DNA of 64,000 nucleotides from Datisca glomerata (lineage: Eukaryota > Streptophyta > Magnoliopsida > Cucurbitales > Datiscaceae), in contig QANY01009091.1 in the NCBI GenBank assembly GCA_003255025.1, positions 496,001 through 560,000 of the forward strand, given 5' to 3'. The translations under genes and the position numbers were made by a program. Below the pieces are notes generated by a model. That model saw only the letters and a program-made list of their open reading frames with translations. It had not been told where the DNA came from and did no database searches. Below, piece by piece: positions 40,879 to 53,115 of this stretch. How positions within the stretch are numbered: the stretch's first letter is position 1; every line of letters starts with the position of its first letter.

Positions 40879-43800
40879 GTAAACTTGTAGTATATAGAAT
40901 TTTTGCTTGTTGGCTGTTGGATTCGGTTGCTAGAGGTAAAGATGATTAACTTTCGTTCTGAATTGAAGGTGGGTGATTTATTTAGTTCTTAGTTTGATAT
41001 GGATTTTTTATCTATTATAGCTTTGAATGGATCAGAATACTTGGAATTTTTGATTTTTTTATGGTATTTGTATTTTGTAAATGTTTTTGCGTCACATGAG
41101 GTATAGACTGTAATAATTTTATTGATGCTTAAGCTGGGATTGATTGAATAATGTATCTGTCTAATTAATTTATAATGATGTTGTTATGAAACTCATAAAG
41201 CCATCACTATTAGTAAAAATTATCAAATAAAGTACTACTGTGCAATCTGAGAATTGGAGACAACTTAATGGTCATAATCCAAGTGGATTTAATTAGTATA
41301 GTAAGATCACATGCAAAAAGTATAACATAACTGGGTTTTTATCAATCACCGTAGTCTCGAAGCAAACTGTGGAGGGTAAATTTTATCTTTAGGTCATCGT
41401 ATACATCAAGCCTTTACCTGTTATGTTTTCATTTATAGTCTGTAATATTTCTCTGTACTATTTTATTATCGAGACTGTAATTTCTGGTTTCACAATACAA
41501 GTACTTAATTTCGAGTTGTTCTATCTACTTCCGTTCAACATCTTCATCAGAAAAAATTCAGTTTGTTTCTCCAATTGTTCGCTTAAGTACGCCTGGACAC
41601 AAGACACATGCAAATAAAATCTTTTATGCATTCTTTCTTTGTCAAGCTTTAACTATTTGTTCAATAATTGGCAATTGCTAGTGTTTTTTCCTTTGTTACT
41701 TCACTGTTATATTACTGAAAATATTGTAATACTTGGTCATGATATTGGTAGAATGGTGGGTGACTTAGGTTTTAACTGATGTTTGGTTGTTGTACAATCA
41801 TTCTCTTGATTTACTGTTATGCTTGGTGATTGATTCATGCAGAATTTTATTTAATTCCAACCATTATAGTGCAGAAGTAGAAGTTTAAAAATTGTATCTG
41901 AATATTATACTGTTTTATGATGGTGAGTTACAGCTCTTTTTGACCTCAACCTTTAGCTTTTAATACATTTTTTCACAATTTGTGTTGATCCAACATAAGA
42001 TCTTCTTTAGTGCAGAAGATGAATCCAAATCACATTCATCATATCTGAGATATGATACTTGATGTTTCTCTAATATGCTTTGTTGGTTTAGTTGCTTTTG
42101 ATTGGCTGTTTGGATGCTGTAGTTATTGATGACTGATCTTAATTCAATACTCCTATGCACATGGTAGGGGGTAGAAAATATATTTGTTTTTGCTAGAGCA
42201 ACAGAGTTGAGATAAAGTTTGCTACTTACTCGTGTAATTGTGGTGTATGTTTATTTCGATACTTATAGTAATTTTCCTACTGACAAGATCCTTAGTCAAT
42301 AGGTTTTAACGTGTAAAGGTTCGTAATATCTCTTTTTTAAGTTGTCATATTGTTGCTATTGTCTTCTCTATCATTGATCTTGACGATTAAAAAGCCTTCG
42401 GAGGTCTCTCTTATTATTTAGTAGTTAGTATTATGCTATTGACTTTTATCCTTGCACATATATGTCTTAGATATAATGCTTTCATTTTACAAAGTTAGAC
42501 TTCATAATTAATTGTAAAAGTTTCTAAGTTGGGTCATATAGGTGATTTTATTAGGACGAATTGTCAGCTTTAATATATTTGACCTTCAATATTCTTTTCT
42601 TACATATTTGTCGAAGGTTGGACCAGTCAGTGGAGAAGACATCAAGGTGATTTTAAAGAATACACGATCATCTGCTCATCTTCACACTTATCGTTACGAG
42701 CAAGTAAACACCGAATACAATAGTACTTTACTTATATGAATACACGTCTTAGTTCTTTTTGGACAATGTTTTTTATGGTTGTTTCCAGTTTGGAACATTT
42801 ACATTTATTATTCCAATTATAAAACAATTGGACAGTGTTAATCTTCTTCAGCTTTAATAAGTTAAAGTCCTTTTTGGGTCTTTCGTTGTTATGATATTGG
42901 ATGTAACATAGATTGTAAAAAAACTCTTCCATTTGGTCAGATGATACATGACCAAATGCTTGGAAGATGTAGGATATGAAGACCTACCATTTACTTATGA
43001 TTGAGTTGGAATGAGGCTCAGAAGAACTTCCTTGTGTTTTGAAAATCTCTTTGGGGTATTAGATTTTCCAAGAAGTAGCTCTTCTTTTTGCTTGTATTTA
43101 GAAGTTGTCTTTTTTCCTTGTATTTTCTTAATATATTTTTTGTTATGATCATATTGTCATGATTATGATGAAAATTTGAGGTTCTATAGATCATCATATG
43201 TGATTATATGCTAAGATCATCTGAATTGTAGTTGATACAGTTATAAATAACGTTGGCTATTTATTTATTTTTAACTTAATACATACTACTTAATATGTAA
43301 TTCATGGATGTATTGTTTTAAATTGACGATTATCCTCATGTAATGATTCGTCATTTCCTCTATAATTTCTGTTGCAATTTGAGTGCATCTTTTGACATTT
43401 CTCTATTTATTAGTTAAATGCTTTTTCAATTTTACTATTCAACCAGTGAGGTCTCTTGCACATGTATTAGAGAGTACATATGATGTTTATCCATAAATAG
43501 CCTTTTGCAAATCCGATAATGAATGTGAAGATGTCTGGTTTGTAAATTGTAACATCTTCAAGTAAAATTGGATAAAATTGGGCCTGATTGATAGGATCGA
43601 CTTAGATGAAAAATTTAGGATCAAATGTTAATTCTTCTACTAAACGTTGATTTATCTTTTAATTTTTTTATATCTCGAAACAATCAGAAGATTATTAAGG
43701 GTTTATAAACATAAAGTTGAAATTTACAACACATGACTATCTCATATGCTTGATAAAGCTTGTGTTGGTCTTAGATTGTCATCTTTAAAGCATTAACAAA

Positions 43801-45427
43801 AATTTAAAGCATTATATTGATTAATTATTTTAAAAAATTCAATCCTCTTTTTTCCTTTGAATTCTCTTTAATTAAATCTTAAATTCATAATCTCAATAAC
43901 ATTATAAAGTTTACACTGTTAAAGAAGTTAGTAATAAAAAATTAAAGGAAGCGCTCTTAAATCTCAATGACATTATAAAGTTTATTGTGTTAAAGAAGTT
44001 AGCAATCAAGAAAATAAAGGAAGTCACTTTAAATACATATATATAAGAAACAAATAATAATTTAAGTTTAATTATCATCATAAAATAAATATGTGAGTAT
44101 GTGAGAATAATGATCCATTTTCGATCTTTTCTTCTAATAATGAAGAGAAAATGAAGTGATATTTAGAAATAAAAATATTTAAAAAAATATAGGAAAGAAA
44201 CATCCAACCAACATTGGAAATAAAGAAAGAATTGTGAGATTGAGAGAAATTGAGATTTACTTTTAGAAGTTGATCGTCCGGTAGATTTCCATGTTTTTCT
44301 TAATTGCAATTAACATAATATTTTACAAATGCATATAAGTAGATTAAACATGTCGGCATAAAAATTGAGACATTTTTCCTCTATACATGTACATGTAATA
44401 ACATAATTATTTACTTTTAATTAATAAGATATATATTTTTTCCTTAGCAGTTAAACATAAGCACTTTCTTCTCTTTACATTTTCTTGGTGCATCAACTCT
44501 GCTTAAGAGCTACTGATACGGTAAGATTATATTTTTCAAGTAGGAAACTTCATTATAAATTATTTATTCTTACATTTTTATTAATAATCTCAATTTTATC
44601 ATTGCGGTTTTATAAATATGAATTTTTTTCATTGTAACTTTCTTAATGTGACTGTTAGACATGGATCACGATCACATATGTGATTGATTATGAAATATTA
44701 GCGATAATAGAACGCTAATATTTACTAATTGTGTGAACATACTGAAATACAATATGTAATGACTGATGAAAGCGTTTTCATACGACGAGTTGGTCATTTG
44801 ATAGAGATTTTTATCTTCTTTAGCTTTGCTTAAGATTCATCAAAGTATAATATCCAACGTTTAGAGGCCTGATCAGTTTACAGGTACAAACCTTTATATG
44901 TCTACCTATAAATGTCTTTTCTTTCTATAAAGCATTATTCTAAAAGCTAGAAAGCTACTGTTCGATAAGATCAATCCAATGATTTAATCCACCTATTGTA
45001 TATTCATATATTTGATAAAAAATATAAAATAGACAAGGAAAATAAAACAGAAAAAATTACAAAAAATTGAAGTGAAATATTTTAATATTTGTTAGTTTTT
45101 TAGTGATTAGTACTATGTAAGTGATGTAATAGATATATTTATTTAAAAAATTATGTATTGACAAGAAAATATTATAGTTATTTTGACGCTATTAATTTAT
45201 TAATGTATTTTATGAATTTTTCAACGACAAATGCTATTAACATAGCTATACAAAAGCTATTTATGATTCTTTTATTTATAGTAAAAAAATAAATCCTTGA
45301 AAATATAATTAGGCAATTTTTTCGACAAATTTTGAAAAAAATAAGACATATCTTCTTTATATTATTTATAGTTATATTTTTATTGTGGCTTTGAATCTAA
45401 TTAAATCATATTTTGTTTTAAGGTTAA
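40879..45427. other. AT-rich Helitron interior before Rep, with a small tandem duplication
   Basis: No confident gene. An exon-like stretch near 42600-42700 (KVGPVSGEDIKVILKNTRSS) is not recognised. At 43890-44025 a unit of about 66 bases is duplicated in tandem (both copies contain ATTATAAAGTTTA and GTTAAAGAAGTTAG). The acceptor-like TTTTGTTTTAAG just before the Rep ATG would fit a long intron in the leader. Confidence 0.4.
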
Positions 45428-48400
45428 ATGTCTTCGCAACAAAACTCCAATCATTTTCAAACTAGATATTCACAATTATTCGAGGAACATAAGGAAAACA
45501 GTAGTAGGCGATGTAGAGAGTATTACGCTAGAAAGAAGGTATTATCATGTATAGATGATGTTCATGATAATGGAAAAAGAACTTCAACCGAAGAGTGGTC
45601 AATGAATGAACAGATTCCTTCTAAGTTTTCATTGCTCTCCGCACAGTTATCTGAAGAGAAGAAAGAGAGAGTATTACGCTAGAAAGAAGACATTATCATC
45701 TATGGGTGGTGTAGATGATAATGGAATAAAAAATTTAGGCGAACATTGTTTGATGGCTGAACATATTCCTTCTGAGCCGTTATTACTCTCCTCCATTCCT
45801 GTTTGTGAATTTTGTTACGCTATAAAATTTCCTCATGATTCAAAAAGTTTTTGTTGCTCTAATGGTGAAGTGATTCTAGCATCTAAGTCGATGCCAGAAG
45901 AATTGCAGAGTTTATATTATTCAACAGATGATGAAGCTGTTGAGTTCTGATAGTATATACGTAAGGACAATTTTATCACTATATAAATGGTATTATTCCG
46001 CTTGATGACCATGCTTCTTACCTATAACTTTATTTCTATGGTACATATCATGAAATAGAGAATCGTATGTACAATTCAAGAAAATTAACTCGCATTATTC
46101 TAGATAATCTCCTACGTATCTTACGTTTAATCCTTACGTTCAATTTTTCCGCTCATTAAAAGATGTCCCTGATTTAGCATCACATGATAGTTGTATTCAT
46201 AGTGATGTTGATTTTGATCAACGTGTATATAACGCTCCTTCCAGTTCCCAAGTTGCTGCTATTTGGGTTGGAGATTCTACAACCTATAGTCATTTAACTC
46301 GTGATATTATTATTCAAGGTAAATCTGGGCAAAAACACATGATACAATATTACTTTGGATGTTACGCCCCCTGGAATATCCATTATTGTTTCCTTTTGGA
46401 GAAAGTGGATGGCATCAAGGTATTTAAAGGATTTACAGGAGACATGGAGAATTTGATGCTCTTGCAAAAAAGCATATCAGAATAAAAATTAATGCGAAAT
46501 AAGGTTCGGTTAAAGAGGAAGAAGAGAAATATGGTTTCTTGTCGTGATTATTATTACTATAAACTTCAAATACGCTAAGGTGATATGTCTATGCTATTAC
46601 GTTCCGGTAGACTTTTTCAATAGTATATAGTAGATATGTACGTAAAACTTGAAAGTTCAAGGCTTGATTATCTTCGAAATCAACAGAATGAGATAAGAGC
46701 TTATTTGTATCAAGGAATACTTGATAGGGTTCATGCTGGTGAACGAGACGCTAATAAAATTGGATGAAAAATCATTCTTCCTGCATCTTTTATTGATGGT
46801 CCTCGTGATTTGAAAAAAAGATATATGGATGTTATGGCTTTAGTTCACCGTTTCGGTAAGCCTGATATTTTTTTTACCATGACTTGCAATCCAAATTGGT
46901 CTGAAATAAAAGAAAAAATGGCTTCAACTGAGGAGACTCAAAATAGACCTGATTTATTGAGCCGCATATTTCATGCAAAGCTGGAGGAACTGAAAATTGA
47001 TTTGTTTAAGAAACAAATCTTTGGTCCTGTGGTTGCATATGTGTATGTTGTGGAATTTTAAAAAAGAGGTCTTCCTTATTCTCATTTTCTCATTATCCTC
47101 TCTCAAACTTCTAAAATCATTGCACTAGAATCTTTTGATAATTTTGTTTCTGCTGAAATTCCAAGTTCTTGCAAAAATCCTCATTTATCAAGAACGGTAA
47201 TCAAACATATGATGCATGGACCATGCGGTTTATTAAATCCTCAAAATTCATGTATGCGAAGCGACGGAACGTGTAAGAATAATTATCTTAAGGTATTTTG
47301 CAATGAGACTACACAGAGAAAAGATGGATATCCGAGCTATAAATGACGTGATGATGGTACGACAGTCATTGTTAGATGTGCAAAGTTAGACAACCGGTGG
47401 GTTGTGCCACATAATCCTTATTTATTAGCTAAGTATGATTGTCATATAAACGTAAAAATTTGTTCAACCATCAAAGCAGTTAAATATTTGTATAAATATA
47501 TATACAAGGGGCACGATCAAATTGCTTTTCGCATCTCGACCGCAGATGAATTTTCTTATATTGATGAAATTAATTCATTTCAAAATGTAGGATGGGTCTC
47601 CCCACCTGAAGGTATTTGGAGAATATATCCGTTCGTGTTGAATGAAGTTAATCCTGCAGTTATAATTCTCCAACTACATTTGTCTTACAAACAACCTTTT
47701 TCATTTAGGAAAAATGATGACTTGATTAATGTGTTGAATTATGAATTTCACTCAAGGATAATGTTAACTGAATTTTTCAACATGAATGATATTAGTGAGC
47801 ATGCTAGAAGGTTATTATATAAAGAGTTTCCGGAGCATTTTGTGTGGAATGAAAGGGATAAAATTTGGACTCCGAGAAAACAAGGTCGTTCTATTGGTCA
47901 AATAGTTGTGGTTAATCCAATGGAAGGTGAACGTTGTATATTTATGTTTGTAATTAAATCATATCAAAGGTCCTGCGTCATTTGACGATCTGCTTACTGT
48001 TGATGGTACTGTCGCTTCATCATTTCGTGGCTCTGCGTTACTCAATGGTCTGTTAAATTCAGAGAATATCAAATAGCAAATGCTCTTCGACAAATTTTCA
48101 CAATGATTTAAATATATTGTAATCCATTCGATCCTAAGTGGTTATGGTTGAGATTTGAACAACTACTTTCGGAAGATTACTATAAAATGTTGTTGACTCC
48201 AAATATTGTTAGAATTAAAGTATTGCAACAGATAATTCCTTGAATATATGGAAAAATCGATCAAACATTTTGGATTATTTGATGAAAATCTAGAATCTAA
48301 AGTTAAAGAAAATAACTTCAAAGAAATAGATGAAGAACTACGAATTATTGTTGATGAACAAGATCTTAATGCAGCGGAACAACTAAATTTTGAACAAAAA

Positions 48401-49804
48401 TGTACGTATGGTGCAATATTAGAGAAAGTTTTTCAATGAGCTTCAGGATCATTTTTTATTGATGGACCTGGTGGTAGTGAGAAAACCTTTTTATATCGTG
48501 CTATTCTTGCAACAATAAGATGGAAGGGTTTTGTTGCGCTCGCAACAGCATCTTCTGGAGTAGCAGCGTCTATTTACCTGGTGGTCGTACTGCTCATTCA
48601 AGATTCAAGATACCTTTAGATGTTACAAAAAATGTCAATTGCTCTATCATAAAACAATCTGGTCTAGCTCATTTACTACAAATTTCTAAAATTATTATTT
48701 GGGATGAGGCTCTGATGTGAGAAAACAAATAATTGAAGCACTTGATCGATTACTTCAAGATTTAAATGGTAATTGTGCAATAATTGGTGGAAGAGTTATC
48801 GTATTAGGAGGTGATTTTCGTCAAGTTCTTCCCTGATTCCAAAAGGCTCTAGATATGAAATCATCAAGTCCAATTTAGTAAGTTCTCATTTATGGCCGAA
48901 ATTTCAAAGGTTTCATTTGACTACGAATATGAGATCGTTATTAGATCCAACATTTTTACTCAATATTTATTATCTATAGGTGATGGGAATGAGAAAACTA
49001 TGATTGGCGATTATATTGAATTGCCAAAATCTATGCCTCTTCCATATTCGAACGAATCATAATCGATAAATTATTTACTAGATGTAGGTTTTTACGACAT
49101 GCATCAATTTCTGAATAATTTAAGATCAATGATGAATATATGCATTCTTAATTCAAAGAATGAAGATGTTAACGAGATAAATGATATTCTTATACAACAT
49201 TTTCCTGGTGAGATAGTTAGATATTATAGTTTTGATGAGACTTTAGATAATGACAACGATTGAATTCCCAATGAATTTATGAATATTTTGATACCTACTG
49301 GATTTCCTTCTCATGAATTATTATAAAACCAAATTGTCAAGTGATATTACTTCCAAATATTAATCCATCCGAAGGTTTATGCAATGAACTAGATTAATAT
49401 GTCGACAATTCAAATGAAATATAATTGATGCTAAAATAGCTACTGGACATTACAAAGAAAAAATAGTGTTTCTATCTAGAATTCCATTTATACCTCGTAA
49501 TGATGAGAAATCTTCATTCCCGTTTAAACATACACAATTCCCTATTCAGTTAAGTTTCGCTATGACAATAAATAAAGCGCAAGGTCAGACGTTAGATTTT
49601 GTTGGTATATATTTACCTCGATATATTTTTTCTCATGGACAATTATATGTTGCTTTATCTAGAGTGAGAAATTCATCGTCTGTGTAGATATTAATTCGCC
49701 CAACCAATGAAAAAGATATTCGTACTTACTCATATACAAAGAATGTTGTATATAAAGAATTTTTATCTTTAGCTTTTCCTACTGCTGATTTTATCATGAG
49801 GTAA
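45428..49804 (+). pseudogene. Helitron Rep/PIF1-type helicase (RepHel), broken by stops and frameshifts
   Basis: The protein nicks, unwinds and replicates the element by rolling circle. The start MSSQQNSNH (45428) leads into two REYYARKK repeats and the N-terminal cysteine region (CEFCYAIKFPHDS, FCCSNGEV). The Rep domain follows (FGKPDIFFTMTCNPNW, 46853-46900). The HUH motif is damaged: the first His is Tyr (LPYSHFL, 47071 on). The tyrosine pair is kept in KYLYKYIYKG (about 47486-47515). The helicase has Walker A GPGGSEKT (about 48466), with Gly replaced by Glu, Walker B IIIWDEAL, and the C-terminal MTINKAQGQT and YVALSRVRNSSS. At least ten stops or frame changes interrupt it. The end, FIMR followed by TAA, is at 49804. 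Confidence 0.92.
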
Positions 49805-49908
49805 TATTCATATAAATAATATCTTTATTATATTTAACATAATTTCTCTTACATAAACAATATAAGTTCTAGGAGTATGTTAATTTTAAAACGTATTATA
49901 GGAAAGCT

Positions 49909-51890
49909 ATGGATACTACAACGAGAATGATAAGAGAGATCACACCGAACATGAAAAACTGGACAGTAAAGGCGATTATTGTAGAGAAAAACTTATCTAG
50001 AAATGCACGAAACAATAATGACATTACAAAGAGGTAAGTATATTTATAATAATGTTAACTAAAATATTTATGAGATGCATATTCTAATTGTGTCATTGTT
50101 TATTTTACTAGGGAACGGAAATTCCAGTCACAATATTTGGTCGTGACATACAAATCTTACATTTTTCTTTGACTTTAGGAGATACATTTACATATCAAAC
50201 GCTATTGTCCAGTTCTGTAGAGCAGATTATCGTATTGTTAACAATCCTTATCAATGGATAATGAATGCGAAAATTGTTATCAGAACAACAACATCGAATA
50301 AGAAAAAAGCACCGATTGATTATCAGTTTGTTTCACTTCGCAATATGTCGACGCATGTTGATTCCATCCATTCAGTTGGTAAGGGATGACATTTACTTTT
50401 AATTTATCATTTTTTACATATTTTGTTGCATTTCGGTTACAGATTTTCAAAAAAAAGTATTTCACTATTATTATATAAAGTATTATATGATTTTGCAGAC
50501 GTACTCATGGTTGTATTAAACGTCATACCTGTAAAGATAGTGACTACCGTGAATGGAAATACTATAATCTGTAAAGTCATAGTTGTCGATGAAGGGTACG
50601 TCAATTAAATTTAGAAATTATAAATTATAACTATTTATATTAGTTTCTAATTTTTTCTATTACCTTATGTTTCTTATAGACTGCAACCAATGATTTTAAC
50701 ATGTTGGGATCAATATTTTGACGTTGAATGCGAAGCAATTATACAAGAAATAGAAAGCCAACCGATAATCCTTGGAAGACGTCTGAGAGCATCGTCATTT
50801 CATAGTATTTGTGTATATTTTTTGTTGCTTTAGAATAAAATGATGAAACGTAAATTTTTTAATACAATATTTTTGTTTGCAGATATTTAATTATCAACAA
50901 GACCAACTTCCTCTCTGATGATAAATCCCACAGTAGAACAAGCAGTTGAACTTCACATATGGTATGGTTAATTTACTAAACTTGAGTTTAGTGAAATTTT
51001 GATATTCTAACTTTCATATTTTTTGTAATATTAAAGGAGCGTTAGTCATAAAAGAGAACTTCGGGAAATAACTCGTGATCAATGTACACACATTATCCAT
51101 GTATAATCCAGAACAACCAACACAAAATTGGATAATCAAGATCCAACAAGTCCCGGAATGCTCTATACGGTATTATTTTTAACATTTTTATTATATGTGT
51201 GTTTTGATCAACAAAGAATTTATATTAATATTTATTTACAGCATACAAGCATCTGGACAGAGGCAACAATAACAGTTTCTAATTAAAATCAATGATGTTG
51301 GTATATGGAATGTGATAATTGTAATCATACCACTGCGGCTATGTATCAACAAAGTTTTCACTATAATTACTGTCAGAAGGACGGTACTATAGCAACACCC
51401 AAGTAAGATATTAAATTATAAATTCTTTTCTATAGTATTATTCATCTTACTACTAATATATTACAAATCTTTTAATAGATGTCACGTGGAAGTGACATTG
51501 TCAGATGATACTGGTTCACTCACAGCCACTTTATTTACAAAATTTGCTGAAAGTTTTTTAGGTTGCACTGCAAAACAACAAATGAATTTTGATACTGAGG
51601 TATATGAATTTTCTATTGTAATTAAGTTTATTTATAGTTTACATAGTTTTACATGTTTGATAATTTAAAATATTTATCAGGACACACCTGTTCGACTAAG
51701 CACAGTTGCCCAGACAAAACTCGTATTAATAAAATTTTGAAGATATGAACAAGAAAATATTAGATATAATATCGTCAGAGTATCTGAAAATTTGGATAGT
51801 TCGTCACTTGCTGAGTCATCCGCTTCAATAGGTCCAAGAGATACTTCTACAGTTAATGTAGAGAGAGGACATTCGTCATCCTCTACATGA
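49909..51890 (+). pseudogene. RPA1-like (replication protein A large subunit) gene carried by the Helitron, multi-exon, degraded
   Basis: Plant Helitrons often carry an RPA70-type single-strand DNA-binding protein. The start MDTTTRMIREITPNMKNWTV (49909) ends at a GTAAGT donor (50033). Later exons read EIPVTIFGRDIQILHFSL, APIDYQFVSLRNMSTHVD (to about 50380), LMVVLNVIPVKIVTTVNG (about 50500-50595) and QPMILTCWDQYFDVECEA (about 50682-50818). The last two match the OB-fold DNA-binding domains. A zinc-ribbon exon (about 51300-51400: MECDNCNHTT, YNYCQKDG) and the exon 51479-51599 (VEVTLSDDTGSLTATLF) match the RPA1 C-terminal domain. The tail ends at a TGA (51888-51890). Most exons keep GT/AG borders. 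Internal stops (for example ITN-like N-stop near 51282 and F-stop-R near 51738) and a frameshift at exon 2 make it a pseudogene. Confidence 0.82.
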
Positions 51891-52150
51891 GTAGAATCAC
51901 TATGTTTAAAATTTGTTATAAATAGATATATGTAAATATTGTTTATTGTAGGATTAGATTTGTTATATGCATGTTTTTGTAGTTTATATATATATATATA
52001 TATATATTCAAATAAATGGTGTAGACAGAGAACATTTGTCATCCTCTATATGATTAGAATAACTATTTTAAGATTTGTTATAAATAAATCTCTGTAAAGA
52101 TTTTATATTGTAGGATTATATCTATGTATGTATGTTTCTATTATTTGCAG
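51858..52150 (+). repeat. Imperfect tandem duplication at the end of the RPA1-like gene
   Basis: 51858-51985 and 52019-52150 share GTAGAGAGAGGACATTCGTC/GTAGACAGAGAACATTTGTC, ATCCTCTACATGA/ATCCTCTATATGA and TTGTAGGATTA. A TA microsatellite (about 51984-52007) lies between them. Copy 1 includes the RPA1-like stop codon. Confidence 0.75.
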
Positions 52151-52405
52151 CATATGTTTAAACTAAATGTTTTATAGAATGAAACTTTAGTGAAAGCTAG
52201 CGGAGATTTTGGATAAAGAGTATATATATTATATAAATAAAATAATAGTACGTTTATATTATTTATATACTTCTTATGATATGTATGTAAATAATGTTTA
52301 AATATATATTAACTAATTTATTATAAATTATAATTATAATTTATCTCAATTTTCGTTATATAAATGTATATTATAATTATACCCAAACATATTATTATAA
52401 CCGAT

Positions 52406-52434
52406 CACGTGCGAAGCACGTGCCAGTTACCTAG
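52406..52434 (+). other. Helitron 3' terminus: hairpin plus CTAG
   Basis: CACGTGC (52406-52412), loop GAA, GCACGTG (52416-52422), eight-base spacer and CTAG. A short stem 10-12 bases before CTRR is the termination signal of Helitrons. The next base is T. Confidence 0.88.
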
Positions 52435-53115
52435 TGTTAACAAAAAGCGAGTTTCACCCCTATTATTCCTCACTAATAATTCATCATTTATAATTACTAA
52501 ATTGATGTAAGATCTAATTACATCATATTTATAATCATATCATAATATCTAATTATAAAGATAAGAAATGGTCCTCACAATTTCAAGACCAGCGGTCCAG
52601 CACCAAATGAAATGTGCCAACTGCCAAATATGGTATGACTTTTATCCTTACCACTCAATAATGCTGAAAGTTTGTGTTCATTTACATATATGTGTGTGAT
52701 TGGTATAAAAATGAAACAAATAATTCGTCCTCTTAATAAATGAATTGAAAGCAACAGATCAGAGCTAGCCTCTCACTTCCTCTCCGTGGACGCTAAGTTT
52801 CATAAATCCATTTGCCTTTGATGTAACCTAATTATGTATTAATTAGGTTTATCGATAAAGTTTAGTAGCCAAGTGTTCTTCAACATTATGTCATTTATTT
52901 GATAATATATGAAATGGTGTTATCCTTTTCTCTTTTATCATTTCTTTTTTTTTTCCCTTACCATTTGTCATTTTCATATCATTCATTACCTTTATCATTT
53001 GGTAAACATGCCGCCAATGTTTTAGACCTTGACAACTCTATAAAACGCGCGCGCGTGTGTGTGTTTACTAACTATATATAAACAAGATCAGAAATGAATT
53101 GTAATTATCTTTAAT
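52435..53115. other. AT-rich intergenic DNA with a CG/TG alternating run
   Basis: No gene seen. At 53045-53064 lies ACGCGCGCGCGTGTGTGTGT, an alternating purine-pyrimidine run of the type that can adopt Z-DNA. Confidence 0.5.

Larger units (their letters stand above)
38007..52434 (+). mobile_element. Helitron, about 14.4 kb, with both termini, Rep/helicase, RPA1-like gene and captured exons
   Basis: The 5' end reads TCTATACTATGTATAAAGAG (from 38007), the usual plant Helitron start, preceded by A (38006). The 3' end is a 7-bp perfect hairpin (CACGTGC-GAA-GCACGTG, 52406-52422), then CAGTTAC-type spacer and CTAG (52431-52434), followed by T. This fits insertion between A and T without target duplication. 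The plus strand encodes a Rep/PIF1-helicase protein (45428-49804) and an RPA1-like protein (49909-51890). The 7.4 kb before Rep is AT-rich and holds captured exon remnants. The coding genes are broken, so the element is not autonomous now. Pairing of these two ends is inferred from the lack of other ends between them. Confidence 0.85.

Noticed and set aside
42542..42739. Exon-like frame with KVGPVSGEDIKVILKN in the Helitron, considered as another reductase exon
   Set aside because: The similarity to the GPVSG motif is short and the rest does not fit the reductase family; left unassigned.
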